A stretch of DNA of 64,000 bases from the NCBI GenBank assembly GCA_030613245.1, contig JAUWMI010000013.1, forward strand, positions 20,964 to 84,963, given 5' to 3'. The stretch's first letter is position 1; every line of letters starts with the position of its first letter. A model generated the notes under the pieces. The model was not told the DNA's origin and did no database searches. It saw nothing but the letters and a program-made list of their open reading frames with translations. This DNA comes from Candidatus Sumerlaeota bacterium. Its GTDB lineage: Bacteria; Sumerlaeota; Sumerlaeia; MWCT01; JAUWMI01. Shown piece by piece: positions 33,310 through 42,479 of the stretch. The position numbers were made by a program, and so were the translations under genes.

Positions 33310-35281
33310 ACTATTTCCTAAACCCAAACGTCACGCCATTGGTCTGCTCCGGCGAGCATTTGTAGGGGCAGTTCATGAACTGCCCCTGCTGGCCGTGTGT
33401 TTCGTTTTTCTGGCGAGCATTACATACGCACAAGATATTCAGATCACAGCCAGCGTAAACCAGACGAAAGTGGAGCTCGGCGACTATATCACTTACACGG
33501 TGAAAATTTCCGGATCCAGCCAGAACCTTCCCTACCCTCAGCTCCCGTCATTTGACCAATTCAGAGTTGTCAGACCGCCGTCGCAAAGTAGCCAAATTAT
33601 TCATGCTCAGAATCAGATGACGGTGAGTATGCTTTACACTGTCGTCCTTCAGCCAAAGGAGATCGGTCGGTTCACCATCGTGCCAGCCGCAGTCGAGTCT
33701 CGCGGTCTCCGGCTCGAAAGCGACCCTATCACTATCGAGGTCGTAAAGGAAGTGCTCGCAACACTCCCGGCAAGCCTGAGCAGCGAAAATATTATCTCTG
33801 CCAGAACGGCCTCTCCGGAACTCAACAAACAGCTTAAAGGGAAGCTATTTCTCCGGCCCACAATAAACAATACCACCCCTTATGTGGGTGAACAAATCGT
33901 GGTCTCCTACTATCTCTATAACACCCGCCTGAAAGTGGGAAATTTGGGGTTCGCATACGAACGGATAACTTACAAGGACTTCCTGAAAGAGGATCTCTAC
34001 ACCGCCAAGTCACTCAATTACAGAGAAAAGGCCATCGAAAACGTCTTCTACCAAATAGCATTGATCAAAAAAATTGCCCTGGTTCCGACCAAGACCGGCA
34101 CATGCATGATCGATGCGATAACCTTAACCGGTACCCTGGAGGTTGAAAGGCCAACGCGCCAGCGTCGTTCCTCTCGCGATTTCTTCAGAGATCCGTTTCC
34201 ACGTGATCCCTTCGGCGACTCCTTCTTCGACAGCTTCTTTGGCAAAAACACAGTCAGGGTCAACATTCCCTCTTCGCCAATTGAAATTAGCGTCCGACCG
34301 CTGCCTGAGCCTAAGCCGGATGAATTCTCCGGTTCCATAGGCAAGTATAAATTGGAGGCTAAGGTTGATAGAACGTCCGCGTCGCAGGACGACCTGATCA
34401 CCCTTAACCTGGAATTCCAAGGAACAGGCTACGTTGAGGCAATTGCCGAGCCGAAGCTGCCGCCTCTGGACGGTTTTCAGCTCTACGAGTCAAAGGCCAC
34501 GGCAAAGCCGCGCATCGTCGGGGACAACCTCGGAGGTGAGAAAACCTTTGAGTACGTGCTGCGGCCCACGAAAACTGGTATCCAGACCATCCCCCCGATT
34601 CACTACACAATTTTTGATCCTGAGACGGAGCAATACAGAACGCTCACAACCAAAGAAGTCGCTCTTAAGATTACGCCAGGCAAGACTCCTGAGATGCCGG
34701 TTGTCGTAGGTCCCAGCGAACAAGCAAAGCCTGAGGAAGTCGTCCAACTCGGACGAGAGATCAATTACATCAAAACCCGCGGCTTCGCCGGCGCTACTCA
34801 GTACAAACTGCTCATACAAGAGACCCCATTTCTGCTGTTACAGACGATTCCACTCGGTGCACTGGCGCTCGGATTCTGGATGAAGCGCCGCCGTGAGATG
34901 ATGGAAAGCGACCTTGGCCGAGCCAGAAAGCTCAAGGCACGTGGCATTGCGGCCAGACGTCTCAATACTGCAGCGAAATTCTTGCGTCAGCACAATCACG
35001 ATCAATTTTTTGCTGAACTCTCCAATGCTCTGCGTGGCTATCTCGCGGATAAGCTGAATCGGCAGGCAGCTGGGCTGACCACTGACGACATCGTAGATGC
35101 ACTTGCGGAAAGAGGCATCAGCCCAGAGGTCTATAAACAGATCGCAGCGCTGCTTGATGAATCCGATAGCGCCCGCTATGCCAAATCTACACAGCACTCA
35201 GCCGATGAGATGCGTGCCGCGTATCAGGCATCCCTGCGCCTGATCAACCAGCTGGAGAAGCTGTTGCGCCAATCGCCATGA
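33299..35281 (+). CDS. batD: BatD (oxygen-tolerance) membrane protein
   Basis: The signal peptide is unusual: a basic N-region of about 20 residues is followed by an in-frame palindromic element coding V-G-A-V-H-E-L-P-L, and only then the hydrophobic core V-C-F-V-F-L-A-S-I-T-Y-A-Q. No alternative start could supply a workable signal peptide. The large beta-rich ectodomain has typical BatD text (V-E-L-G-D-Y-I-T-Y-T-V-K-I-S-G and N-L-P-Y-P-Q-L-P, then F-E-Y-V-L-R-P-T-K-T-G). A membrane span lies near 34820-34880, and a cytoplasmic tail ends with S-D-S-A-R-Y-A-K-S. At 660 residues it is within the family range. Confidence 0.92.
   Translation: MTGKLFPKPKRHAIGLLRRAFVGAVHELPLLAVCFVFLASITYAQDIQITASVNQTKVELGDYITYTVKISGSSQNLPYPQLPSFDQFRVVRPPSQSSQIIHAQNQMTVSMLYTVVLQPKEIGRFTIVPAAVESRGLRLESDPITIEVVKEVLATLPASLSSENIISARTASPELNKQLKGKLFLRPTINNTTPYVGEQIVVSYYLYNTRLKVGNLGFAYERITYKDFLKEDLYTAKSLNYREKAIENVFYQIALIKKIALVPTKTGTCMIDAITLTGTLEVERPTRQRRSSRDFFRDPFPRDPFGDSFFDSFFGKNTVRVNIPSSPIEISVRPLPEPKPDEFSGSIGKYKLEAKVDRTSASQDDLITLNLEFQGTGYVEAIAEPKLPPLDGFQLYESKATAKPRIVGDNLGGEKTFEYVLRPTKTGIQTIPPIHYTIFDPETEQYRTLTTKEVALKITPGKTPEMPVVVGPSEQAKPEEVVQLGREINYIKTRGFAGATQYKLLIQETPFLLLQTIPLGALALGFWMKRRREMMESDLGRARKLKARGIAARRLNTAAKFLRQHNHDQFFAELSNALRGYLADKLNRQAAGLTTDDIVDALAERGISPEVYKQIAALLDESDSARYAKSTQHSADEMRAAYQASLRLINQLEKLLRQSP
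33362..33389. repeat. GTAGGG palindromic element inside batD signal peptide, core AGTTCATGAACT
   Basis: It is in frame at codon 22 and encodes V-G-A-V-H-E-L-P-L, joined directly to the hydrophobic signal core. The left arm is consensus; the right arm ends GCCCCTGC. Confidence 0.92.
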
Positions 35282-35311
35282 CACCTGGCTTCGGCCCATG
35301 AAGGGAGTTAT

Positions 35312-36094
35312 ATGCGTTGGTTTGCACTTTTTATCTTGATGATCGGCCTACTTGCCGGGGGTGCAAGTGCGAGCAACGAGGCCACCGCAGCTATGCAGGC
35401 AGATGACCAATCTGCTCACAGCCTCTTTGCCAAGGCTAATGCGCTCTACAAGCAAAATAAATATGAAGAGGCACTCGCCCTATATGAACAGCTCCTGGCC
35501 CAAGGCACTGTAGACCCGGTGCTCTATTATAACACTGGCAATGCATATGCCCAGCTCCACCGACCGGGACCCGCAGTGCTGATGTACGAACGTGCCCTGC
35601 ATCTCGACCCGCGCGATGCAGACGCACAGGAGAATCTGGCCGAAATTGCTCCGGCTATAAACAGCCCGCGTGTCTTTATACTCCTGCGCCCATTGTATCA
35701 AGTCAAAGAGGCATTCACACTGAACGAATTAACGCTCGCGCTGGATCTGGTCTATCTTCTGTTTGTCACTGCAATGTTGTGGGTATTCCTGGCTCGCAGG
35801 GCCGCATGGCACCGCGTCTGGAAACGTGCAGCTCGCATCAGTGCAGTACTGCTGTTCTTTGTGGCATGCTTCTTCGGTGTCAAACTATACGAAACACTTG
35901 CTGTGAAAGAAGCTGTAGTCATGCAAGAGACGAGCGCCCGGAGCGGACCGAGCACAAGCTTCAGTGATATTCTGAAATTGCCTGCTGGAACCAAGGTACG
36001 CCTCGTGGAGCAATCGGAAGAGGGCTGGGCGCGAATTCGATTGCGCACCGGCCAAAGCGGCTACCTCCCCGCATCGGCGTTCGAGATAATTTGA
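35312..36094 (+). CDS. batE: BatE-like protein: TPRs, two membrane spans, SH3 domain
   Basis: The signal peptide (L-F-I-L-M-I-G-L-L-A-G-G-A-S-A) is followed by TPR units (A-N-A-L-Y-K-Q-N-K-Y-E-E-A-L and N-T-G-N-A-Y-A-Q-L). Two hydrophobic helices (L-L-F-V-T-A-M-L-W-V-F-L-A and I-S-A-V-L-L-F-F-V-A-C-F-F-G-V) precede a C-terminal bacterial SH3 domain (A-R-S-G-P-S-T-S, L-P-A-G-T-K-V-R-L, G-Y-L-P-A-S). It is the last gene of the cluster. A 10-bp inverted repeat at 36093-36128 overlaps the stop. Confidence 0.9.
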   Translation: MRWFALFILMIGLLAGGASASNEATAAMQADDQSAHSLFAKANALYKQNKYEEALALYEQLLAQGTVDPVLYYNTGNAYAQLHRPGPAVLMYERALHLDPRDADAQENLAEIAPAINSPRVFILLRPLYQVKEAFTLNELTLALDLVYLLFVTAMLWVFLARRAAWHRVWKRAARISAVLLFFVACFFGVKLYETLAVKEAVVMQETSARSGPSTSFSDILKLPAGTKVRLVEQSEEGWARIRLRTGQSGYLPASAFEII

Positions 36095-36128
36095 GCAGTC
36101 GGGGAGTTTTCTATAACGCCGACTGCTC
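36093..36128 (+). terminator. Hairpin at the end of the Bat cluster
   Basis: The stem GAGCAGTCGG / CCGACTGCTC has a 16-base loop and starts within the batE stop codon. No T-tract follows, so it is terminator-like rather than a standard intrinsic terminator. Confidence 0.4.
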
Positions 36129-36159
36129 ATCCTGAGGAGCGAAACGACGAAGGATCTTA
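36127..36159. repeat. TCATTCTGAGCGAAG-type repeat, copy 1
   Basis: TCATCCTGAGGAGCGAA ... GAAGGATCTTA resembles the widespread bacterial TCATTCTGAGCGAAGCGAAGAATCT-type element. A related copy in the same direction lies at 36364-36407, on the other side of the GIY-YIG remnant. Confidence 0.55.
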
Positions 36160-36167
36160 CTCCTATA

Positions 36168-36464
36168 ATGACTAACGATATGAGAAATAGATTAGGATAT
36201 GTATATGTTCTTACAAACAAGAATAATCGTGTGTTATATGTAGGGTCAAGTAGTAACCTGGTGAGACGAATCAAGTTCCATAAAAAGGCATACCTTGGAG
36301 GATTTACTAAGAATTATAATGTAAATGAGCCATCGGGAGGTTTTTGCATAATTTCCCGATGGGTCATTCTGAGCGAAGCCGCCGTAGACGGAGAGCGAAG
36401 AATCTTAATAATGAGATCCCTCCCCTTTACTTTGTTCAGGGTCGGGATGAGGGGTCGGAGGTAA
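36168..36464 (+). pseudogene. GIY-YIG endonuclease remnant
   Basis: The first 55 or so residues match the small GIY-YIG family: G-Y-V-Y-V-L-T-N-K-N-N-R-V-L-Y-V-G-S-S-S and N-L-V-R-R-I ... H-K, then G-F-T-K-N-Y-N-V-N. The expected continuation (L-V-Y-Y/F-E with the catalytic Glu) is missing. After N-V-N-E-P the frame runs into a hairpin (CATCGGGA/TCCCGATG, about 36331-36361) and a repeat-derived tail. The gene is therefore truncated and probably inactive. ATG 36180 is an alternative start. Confidence 0.65.
36364..36407. repeat. TCATTCTGAGCGAAG-type repeat, copy 2
   Basis: TCATTCTGAGCGAAGCC ... GAGAGCGAAGAATCTTA is in the same direction as copy 1 at 36127. The two copies bracket the GIY-YIG remnant. 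Confidence 0.6.
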
Positions 36465-36480
36465 AACTCCCCGACCCCTC
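36449..36480. repeat. 32-bp near-palindrome (GAGGGGTCGG arms)
   Basis: GAGGGGTCGG pairs with CCGACCCCTC around AGGTAAAACTCC. It is distinct in sequence from the GTAGGG family. Confidence 0.55.
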
Positions 36481-36629
36481 AGATAATTTAAGACCGCCCG
36501 CCTCAACATTGATCTCATTCCATCGCGTTCTTTCACCTCGCGAGGTTGCTGCTTGCTCTCGCCCACCAAGAGCATGCAATGGCGTCTACTCCAGTGGTCT
36601 GGAATCAACCCCTCATTCTAACTGCCGAT

Positions 36630-36657
36630 GTAGGGGCAGATTATAATCTGTCCCTAC
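36630..36657. repeat. GTAGGG palindromic element, core AGATTATAATCT
   Basis: This near-perfect copy, with arms GTAGGGGC and GTCCCTAC, mixes the left arm of one subtype with the right arm of another. Confidence 0.88.
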
Positions 36658-36787
36658 GAACGTGGCGACATTAACAATCTTATTGACTCCATAGCTCTTT
36701 TTCCATAAATAAGAGGTTGTTGTTTTGAAAAGACAGCAGAAGAAAAATATTCTTCGCGCTACCCTGCTTTATGCGGATCCGGATGTA

Positions 36788-36815
36788 GTATAGGCATATT
36801 GCAATACGTCACTAC
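36788..36815. repeat. GTAGGG palindromic element, core ATATTGCAATAC
   Basis: This copy, with arms GTATAGGC and GTCACTAC, lies 26 bp upstream of the histidine kinase start. Confidence 0.7.
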
Positions 36816-36841
36816 TGCCATCTGACGGAGGTCCCGTTCTT

Positions 36842-38377
36842 GTGGTGAATAAGCGCCTGCTGAGGCGTCCGGAGCCAAAGAAACAATCTGACCGGATACG
36901 GCCCTCTGAATCTTTGATGCACGATGTCAAGCAGATCGAGCGCCGTCGGCTGCGTCTGGTCATCGCCATCCCCACACTGGTTGTCCTCTTCACCATTGGT
37001 GTGGGGATTTTGAACTATCAGGTGGCAGATTACTACGCCGGCAAAGCCGACAATCAGGCTCTCAAGTCGGTGCTCGATGTCGTGGCCGTCAGGATTCTAT
37101 TATTCTCGCTCGTGGTATCTATTGTTGCCCTGGCATTTGGCATGGGCCTCGCCTACTCGATTATTCATCCGATCAGGCGCATGACAGAAACCGCCCGCTC
37201 GATCGCCACGGGCGACCTCTCGCTTAAGGTCGAAATCCCCTACACCAACGAGATTGGCGAGCTCGGCAAGAGCTTCAACACCATGATCGACTATCTCAAC
37301 GATATCTTCCAGGAGCGCAACCGATATATCCTTGAAAGCTTCTCTGGCGGGCTGATCACCACCGACATCCGGGGCAATATTACGACCATGAACTCCGCAG
37401 CGGAAAAAGTGTTGTGCAGCTCCGTGGATACTGCGGTCGGACGTAACCTGTTGGAGATCGTGAAAAAATGGGACGAGGAGGGCGCGTTTTACGAGATACT
37501 CTCTGACATTATCAAAGAGCAACGCCCAACATCGTCGCGAGAAATCCTCTTCACCTCTCCCCGGCAAGAAATCTACTCTCTATCCGTGTCAACTTCCCTC
37601 CTGAAGGACAAGTCGGGAAATCCCTTCGGCTGCGTCGTAAATTTCCGAGATCTTTCGGCGTTGAAATCCTTCCACACACAGATGCAACGCGCCGACCATC
37701 TGGCAGCCATTGGAACCTTTGCCACTGGGATTGCTCACGAAATTCGTAATCCCCTCAGCTCCATTAGAGGCATTGCCCAGCTCCTCGCGGAAGATTTCGC
37801 AGAAGGCGAAAAGGGGAAACAGTACGTTAATCAGATCGTCCGAGAGGTTGACCGCCTGGAAAAAGTTATTCGCTCCATCCTTGACTTCTCTCAGCCCGAG
37901 TCCACACGACCCGTACCGTGCGACGTCAACCAGCTCCTCGCCGGAGCACTCTCCCTGTGTAAGAGCCGCTTCGGGTCCGAGAATAATTGCGATTTCAGGA
38001 TCAGGGAAACCTACGGCGTCCTTCCCCTCTGCAGGCTCCAGGCCGATAAAATCACCCAGGCGTTTCTGAACATTATCCTTAATGCCTTCGAAGCTACCCC
38101 ACCCCAGGGTACTATCATCCTGCGCACCTATTTCGATGAACGCGAAAAGAAAGGCAAATCCATTACTATTGAGATTGCCAATACCGGCTCCACTATTCCT
38201 GAAAGTGAAATCGAGCGCATCTTCGAGCCTTTCTACACAACAAAGGATACCGGCACTGGTCTTGGCCTTCCTATCGCCTATCAGATTGTCTCCTATAATC
38301 AGGGAACCATCGAAGTCAGAAGTATTCAAGACTGGACGAAAGTCATTATGAAATTCCCGGCGATTGAAGATCGCTAG
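36842..38377 (+). CDS. Sensor histidine kinase, HAMP-PAS type (PilS/AtoS-like)
   Basis: Two membrane helices (about residues 38-60 and 80-105) enclose only a short outer loop. A HAMP linker (I-I-H-P-I-R-R-M-T-E-T-A ... E-I-G-E-L-G-K-S-F-N-T-M) and a PAS domain (G-L-I-T-T-D-I-R-G-N) follow. The DHp domain carries A-H-E-I-R-N-P-L-S-S-I-R-G, and the ATPase has N-I-I-L-N-A-F-E-A-T and G-T-G-L-G-L-P-I-A-Y. The start is GTG 36842 or 36845, after GGAGG. The likely partner is the sigma-54 regulator at 40369, reached across an opposite-strand gene. Confidence 0.93.
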   Translation: MVNKRLLRRPEPKKQSDRIRPSESLMHDVKQIERRRLRLVIAIPTLVVLFTIGVGILNYQVADYYAGKADNQALKSVLDVVAVRILLFSLVVSIVALAFGMGLAYSIIHPIRRMTETARSIATGDLSLKVEIPYTNEIGELGKSFNTMIDYLNDIFQERNRYILESFSGGLITTDIRGNITTMNSAAEKVLCSSVDTAVGRNLLEIVKKWDEEGAFYEILSDIIKEQRPTSSREILFTSPRQEIYSLSVSTSLLKDKSGNPFGCVVNFRDLSALKSFHTQMQRADHLAAIGTFATGIAHEIRNPLSSIRGIAQLLAEDFAEGEKGKQYVNQIVREVDRLEKVIRSILDFSQPESTRPVPCDVNQLLAGALSLCKSRFGSENNCDFRIRETYGVLPLCRLQADKITQAFLNIILNAFEATPPQGTIILRTYFDEREKKGKSITIEIANTGSTIPESEIERIFEPFYTTKDTGTGLGLPIAYQIVSYNQGTIEVRSIQDWTKVIMKFPAIEDR

Positions 38378-38394
38378 GTCCTGCCGACCAACGG

Positions 38395-38410
38395 GCGGTC
38401 AGCCGACCGC
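38395..38410. other. Short hairpin GCGGTC/GACCGC after the kinase
   Basis: A 6-bp GC-rich stem with a 4-base loop lies 18 bp after the kinase stop. No T-tract follows. Confidence 0.3.
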
Positions 38411-38479
38411 AATTCTGTAACAAACCACAAGTACATAATTGCGCCTTGGTGCTACGAGCAAATAGTTCGTCGGCGAGCT

Positions 38480-38498
38480 GTAGGGCCAGCGCCCCTAC
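38480..38498. repeat. Short GTAGGG palindrome (19 bp)
   Basis: GTAGGGCCAGCGCCCCTAC has the family arms with almost no core. It lies between the convergent kinase and glycosyltransferase genes. Confidence 0.6.
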
Positions 38499-38524
38499 AT
38501 GCAACAAGGCCAACCCCTGGTATG

Positions 38525-40183
38525 TCAGGAGTGAGGGGCCTCGACCCCATGTTGCTCAATCTCTTGAATTACTGATTGTGGTATGGGATGATGGTAGGCA
38601 CGAGCCAGCTGAAGATGCTGAGCTGCACGACGATAGTCTGGAGGGTCGAGCCGAGCGTAGCAGAGCGCCAGGTTGTAATGCGCATTTGCATACCCAGAAT
38701 TTTCCCACAGCGCTTTGCGCAGCTCAAGGATTGCGCGTGCATAATCGTGCTGTTGCATGTAGATGACACCCAGATTATTGCGCGCAACGTAATTATGAGG
38801 CATGTACCCGATAGCTTGCTCAAACAGCTCGCGAGCCCTGGCCAGCTCGCCCTGGCGCAGATACAAGGCCCCCAGATTGGTTAAGGTTGACGTACCCCGC
38901 GGCTCGCATGCGTAGGTGGCAGGCCAGAGCGTCTCGTCCCGACTCCAGATAGGATTCCTATGAATGGTCAAATACGTGTAGGCAAGGAGCTGAATACAAC
39001 ACATGCTGATAATCACGGTGCAGGCCTGTCTGGCACGAGATGTTCCGTTCGCAACATGAAACTTCTTTAGAATATACTGCAGAACAATGGCCGCCAACAG
39101 TGCAAACCCGACCATTGGAAAGTAGAGATAGCGTTCAGCCACAGGATTAGCAAAAGGCAGGAGCTGAGCCACTGGCAGTATCGCAACAATCACCCACAGC
39201 AGGGCAAGGGCCTGCAGTGCCATTTTGCGGCGTACCAGAAGCACAATCAGTGCCAGATAAACGCCAAGTCCGACCATCCCAAGCAGAAGCACTGGATGGC
39301 TAAGCCGCACAATCGGCTGAAACGCATATTCTGCACATAATTGAATAGGCAATAGCAGCAACGACCAGTAAAAGAGAAAAAAACGCGGGAAATTCATCTG
39401 AGCAATAGCAAAGCTGCCTCCAAAATACGCATAGCGCGTTGGGTAGTAGGGAACCATAACGAGAAACCGGATAATCCCATAGAGCATAAGCGCGCATGCG
39501 AAGGCAAAGGCGATCCAGAAGCGCGATCGCGCAGAAAGCAATGGCAGGTCAAGCAGCTTGCGGAACAGATTCAACTCAAGCAGTCCAATCAGCACGGGCA
39601 GCACAATAGCGGATTCCTTGGCAAAAACAGCTGCCAGATAACAGAGAATCGGCACTGCAGCAAGCGGAAGGCGCATCTGTGCACCTTTGCGCAGCAGGAT
39701 ATAGCTCAGCATCGCCAAGACGCAGAAGCCCGTCGCCAGCAGATCTTCGCGGTAGGAAATCACATTTACTGCTTCCGTCTGGACCGGGTGTAGAGCGAAG
39801 ACGATTGCACCATACAGAGCCAAGCCGCGCTCACCAAGGAACTCTCGCAGCAGCAAAAAGACTGCGATCACAGTTGCAAGATGCAGCAGCACGTTGGTCA
39901 GGTGGTAGCCGAAGGGCAGCTTTCCCCAGAGAGAAAAATCAGCGAAGTAGCTCAGCGTCACAACAGGCCGATAGCTGATTTCAATCCCCTGATCAAAATA
40001 GTGGCGCGAGAGCAAAAGCGGTAGATTTCCCGGTGAGGTAATCAGGCGGTTGAATTCAATGGTGTCATGGTCATCAAAGACAAACTTGTGAAACAGTGTG
40101 TTGCCATAAGCCACCCAGACGAGCAGAATGAGCAGCAAGATTTGGTTGACAGGCTTTGCCAGAATCCTCTCTAATAGAGCCAT
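38525..40183 (-). CDS. GT-C membrane glycosyltransferase with C-terminal TPRs (TMTC-like)
   Basis: About ten membrane helices fill residues 10-415. The first outer loop carries F-D-D-H-D-T-I, the acidic catalytic-type motif of GT-C enzymes that use polyprenyl-phosphate sugars. L-H-P-V-Q-T-E-A-V and A-E-R-Y-L-Y-F-P complete a pattern seen in TMTC/protein O-mannosyltransferase-like proteins. Three TPRs end the protein (T-N-L-G-A-L-Y-L-R-Q-G-E-L-A-R-A, N-N-L-G-V-I-Y-M and Y-N-L-A-L-C-Y-A-R). It lies on the opposite strand between a kinase and its probable regulator. The substrate is unknown. Confidence 0.85.
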   Translation of the reverse strand: MALLERILAKPVNQILLLILLVWVAYGNTLFHKFVFDDHDTIEFNRLITSPGNLPLLLSRHYFDQGIEISYRPVVTLSYFADFSLWGKLPFGYHLTNVLLHLATVIAVFLLLREFLGERGLALYGAIVFALHPVQTEAVNVISYREDLLATGFCVLAMLSYILLRKGAQMRLPLAAVPILCYLAAVFAKESAIVLPVLIGLLELNLFRKLLDLPLLSARSRFWIAFAFACALMLYGIIRFLVMVPYYPTRYAYFGGSFAIAQMNFPRFFLFYWSLLLLPIQLCAEYAFQPIVRLSHPVLLLGMVGLGVYLALIVLLVRRKMALQALALLWVIVAILPVAQLLPFANPVAERYLYFPMVGFALLAAIVLQYILKKFHVANGTSRARQACTVIISMCCIQLLAYTYLTIHRNPIWSRDETLWPATYACEPRGTSTLTNLGALYLRQGELARARELFEQAIGYMPHNYVARNNLGVIYMQQHDYARAILELRKALWENSGYANAHYNLALCYARLDPPDYRRAAQHLQLARAYHHPIPQSVIQEIEQHGVEAPHS

Positions 40184-40368
40184 GATTCAGTCGAGAAAGA
40201 GGGTGAGAAACCGACTTGTTCAGATTTCAGCTATGACATCATTTCTCTGACACTAAAGTCAATACGAATTTCGGTGCGGCGATCCCAGTAGTCAGGTGAC
40301 CAGCTGGCGTGTAACAGAAAGATCCTGCTCATGATAAGCACATATTCCAGAGGGAGAGGTGACTCACG

Positions 40369-41754
<1,386 letters not shown>

Positions 41755-41936
41755 TGCCAGTAACAGAAATTGTGAAGTTCGTTACACAATAACAGCCAAA
41801 AGCCCCATTCCGATCTCTACGCAGGTGAGAGATCACCACGCGCACAGAATTTGTATTCGCTCTAACCCCTGAAAAATGAATCCTCTATGTCCGGTATGGC
41901 GCTTGCCTGCATAACGCTTATGCTATGGCTGGTTTC

Positions 41937-41952
41937 TGGCACCCATATTGCT
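41937..41952 (+). promoter_or_regulatory. Sigma-54 (-24/-12) promoter of the pilin gene
   Basis: TGGCAC-CCATA-TTGCT keeps the invariant GG (41938-41939) and GC (41950-41951) separated by exactly 10 bases, as RpoN promoters require. It stands 47 bp upstream of the pilin start and 183 bp after a sigma-54 activator gene. Confidence 0.85.
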
Positions 41953-41998
41953 CCACTCACATAATGAACATTTAATCACGCAGAGGAGGTGAATCAGT

Positions 41999-42379
41999 AT
42001 GAAGCGGAAGAAAACAAAAGGTTTTACCCTGGTCGAGATCATGATCGTCGTAGCAATCATCGGCATTCTGATCGCGATTGCCGTACCGGGATTTCTGAGA
42101 GCAAGAGAGAATTCCCGTGGAAGGGCCTGCCAGGAAAACCTGCAGAAAATTGATGGTGCTAAGGAGCAATGGGCGCTGGAAAACCGGCTGTCGAACGCCA
42201 GTACTGTCCCTTCCGGTTGGTTGGACGACGTGGACATTTGTGGTCCCAATGGTTATATTAAGCGGACTCCCAACTGTCCATCCGGCGGAAGCTATACGCC
42301 GAATAACATCGGAACCGATCCGACCTGCTCGATCGGAACAAGCAATTCGCCATTTACTGCGCACACTCTTCCTAACTAA
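41999..42379 (+). CDS. Type IV prepilin / major pilin-like protein 1
   Basis: The class III leader M-K-R-K-K-T-K-G is cleaved before F-T-L-V-E, giving N-methyl-Phe and the conserved Glu5. The hydrophobic helix I-M-I-V-V-A-I-I-G-I-L-I-A-I-A-V-P runs into a short C-terminal domain containing K-I-D-G-A-K-E-Q-W-A-L-E-N and two cysteines (D-I-C-G-P and P-N-C-P). The ribosome site AGGAGGT is strong, as suits an abundant protein. A sigma-54 promoter precedes the gene and a terminator follows it. It is a close paralogue of the next gene. Confidence 0.93.
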   Translation: MKRKKTKGFTLVEIMIVVAIIGILIAIAVPGFLRARENSRGRACQENLQKIDGAKEQWALENRLSNASTVPSGWLDDVDICGPNGYIKRTPNCPSGGSYTPNNIGTDPTCSIGTSNSPFTAHTLPN

Positions 42380-42405
42380 GAATGGCACATAGGCAATCAG
42401 CGGGA

Positions 42406-42446
42406 TGGGCGATAAATCGGGCACCCTGTTTTATCGCCCATTTTTC
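42406..42446 (+). terminator. Intrinsic terminator between the two pilin genes
   Basis: An 11-bp stem (TGGGCGATAAA / TTTATCGCCCA) with a 13-base loop is followed by TTTTTC. It should end or attenuate the sigma-54 transcript after pilin 1. Confidence 0.88.
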
Positions 42447-42479
42447 TTCACGCTCGTACAGAAACCCATGGAAAGCACA

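Larger units (their letters stand above)
36465..36841. other. Intergenic region between GIY-YIG remnant and histidine kinase
   Basis: It contains two palindromic elements (36630, 36788). A TCTTATTG ... CATAAATAA stretch near 36672-36712 recalls the start of the larger dispersed element, but the match is too short to call a third copy. No gene is seen. Confidence 0.5.

Noticed and set aside
36672..36815. Third copy of the larger dispersed element
   Set aside because: Only TCTTATTG, CATAAATAA and a palindrome at the far end match; the middle is unrelated.
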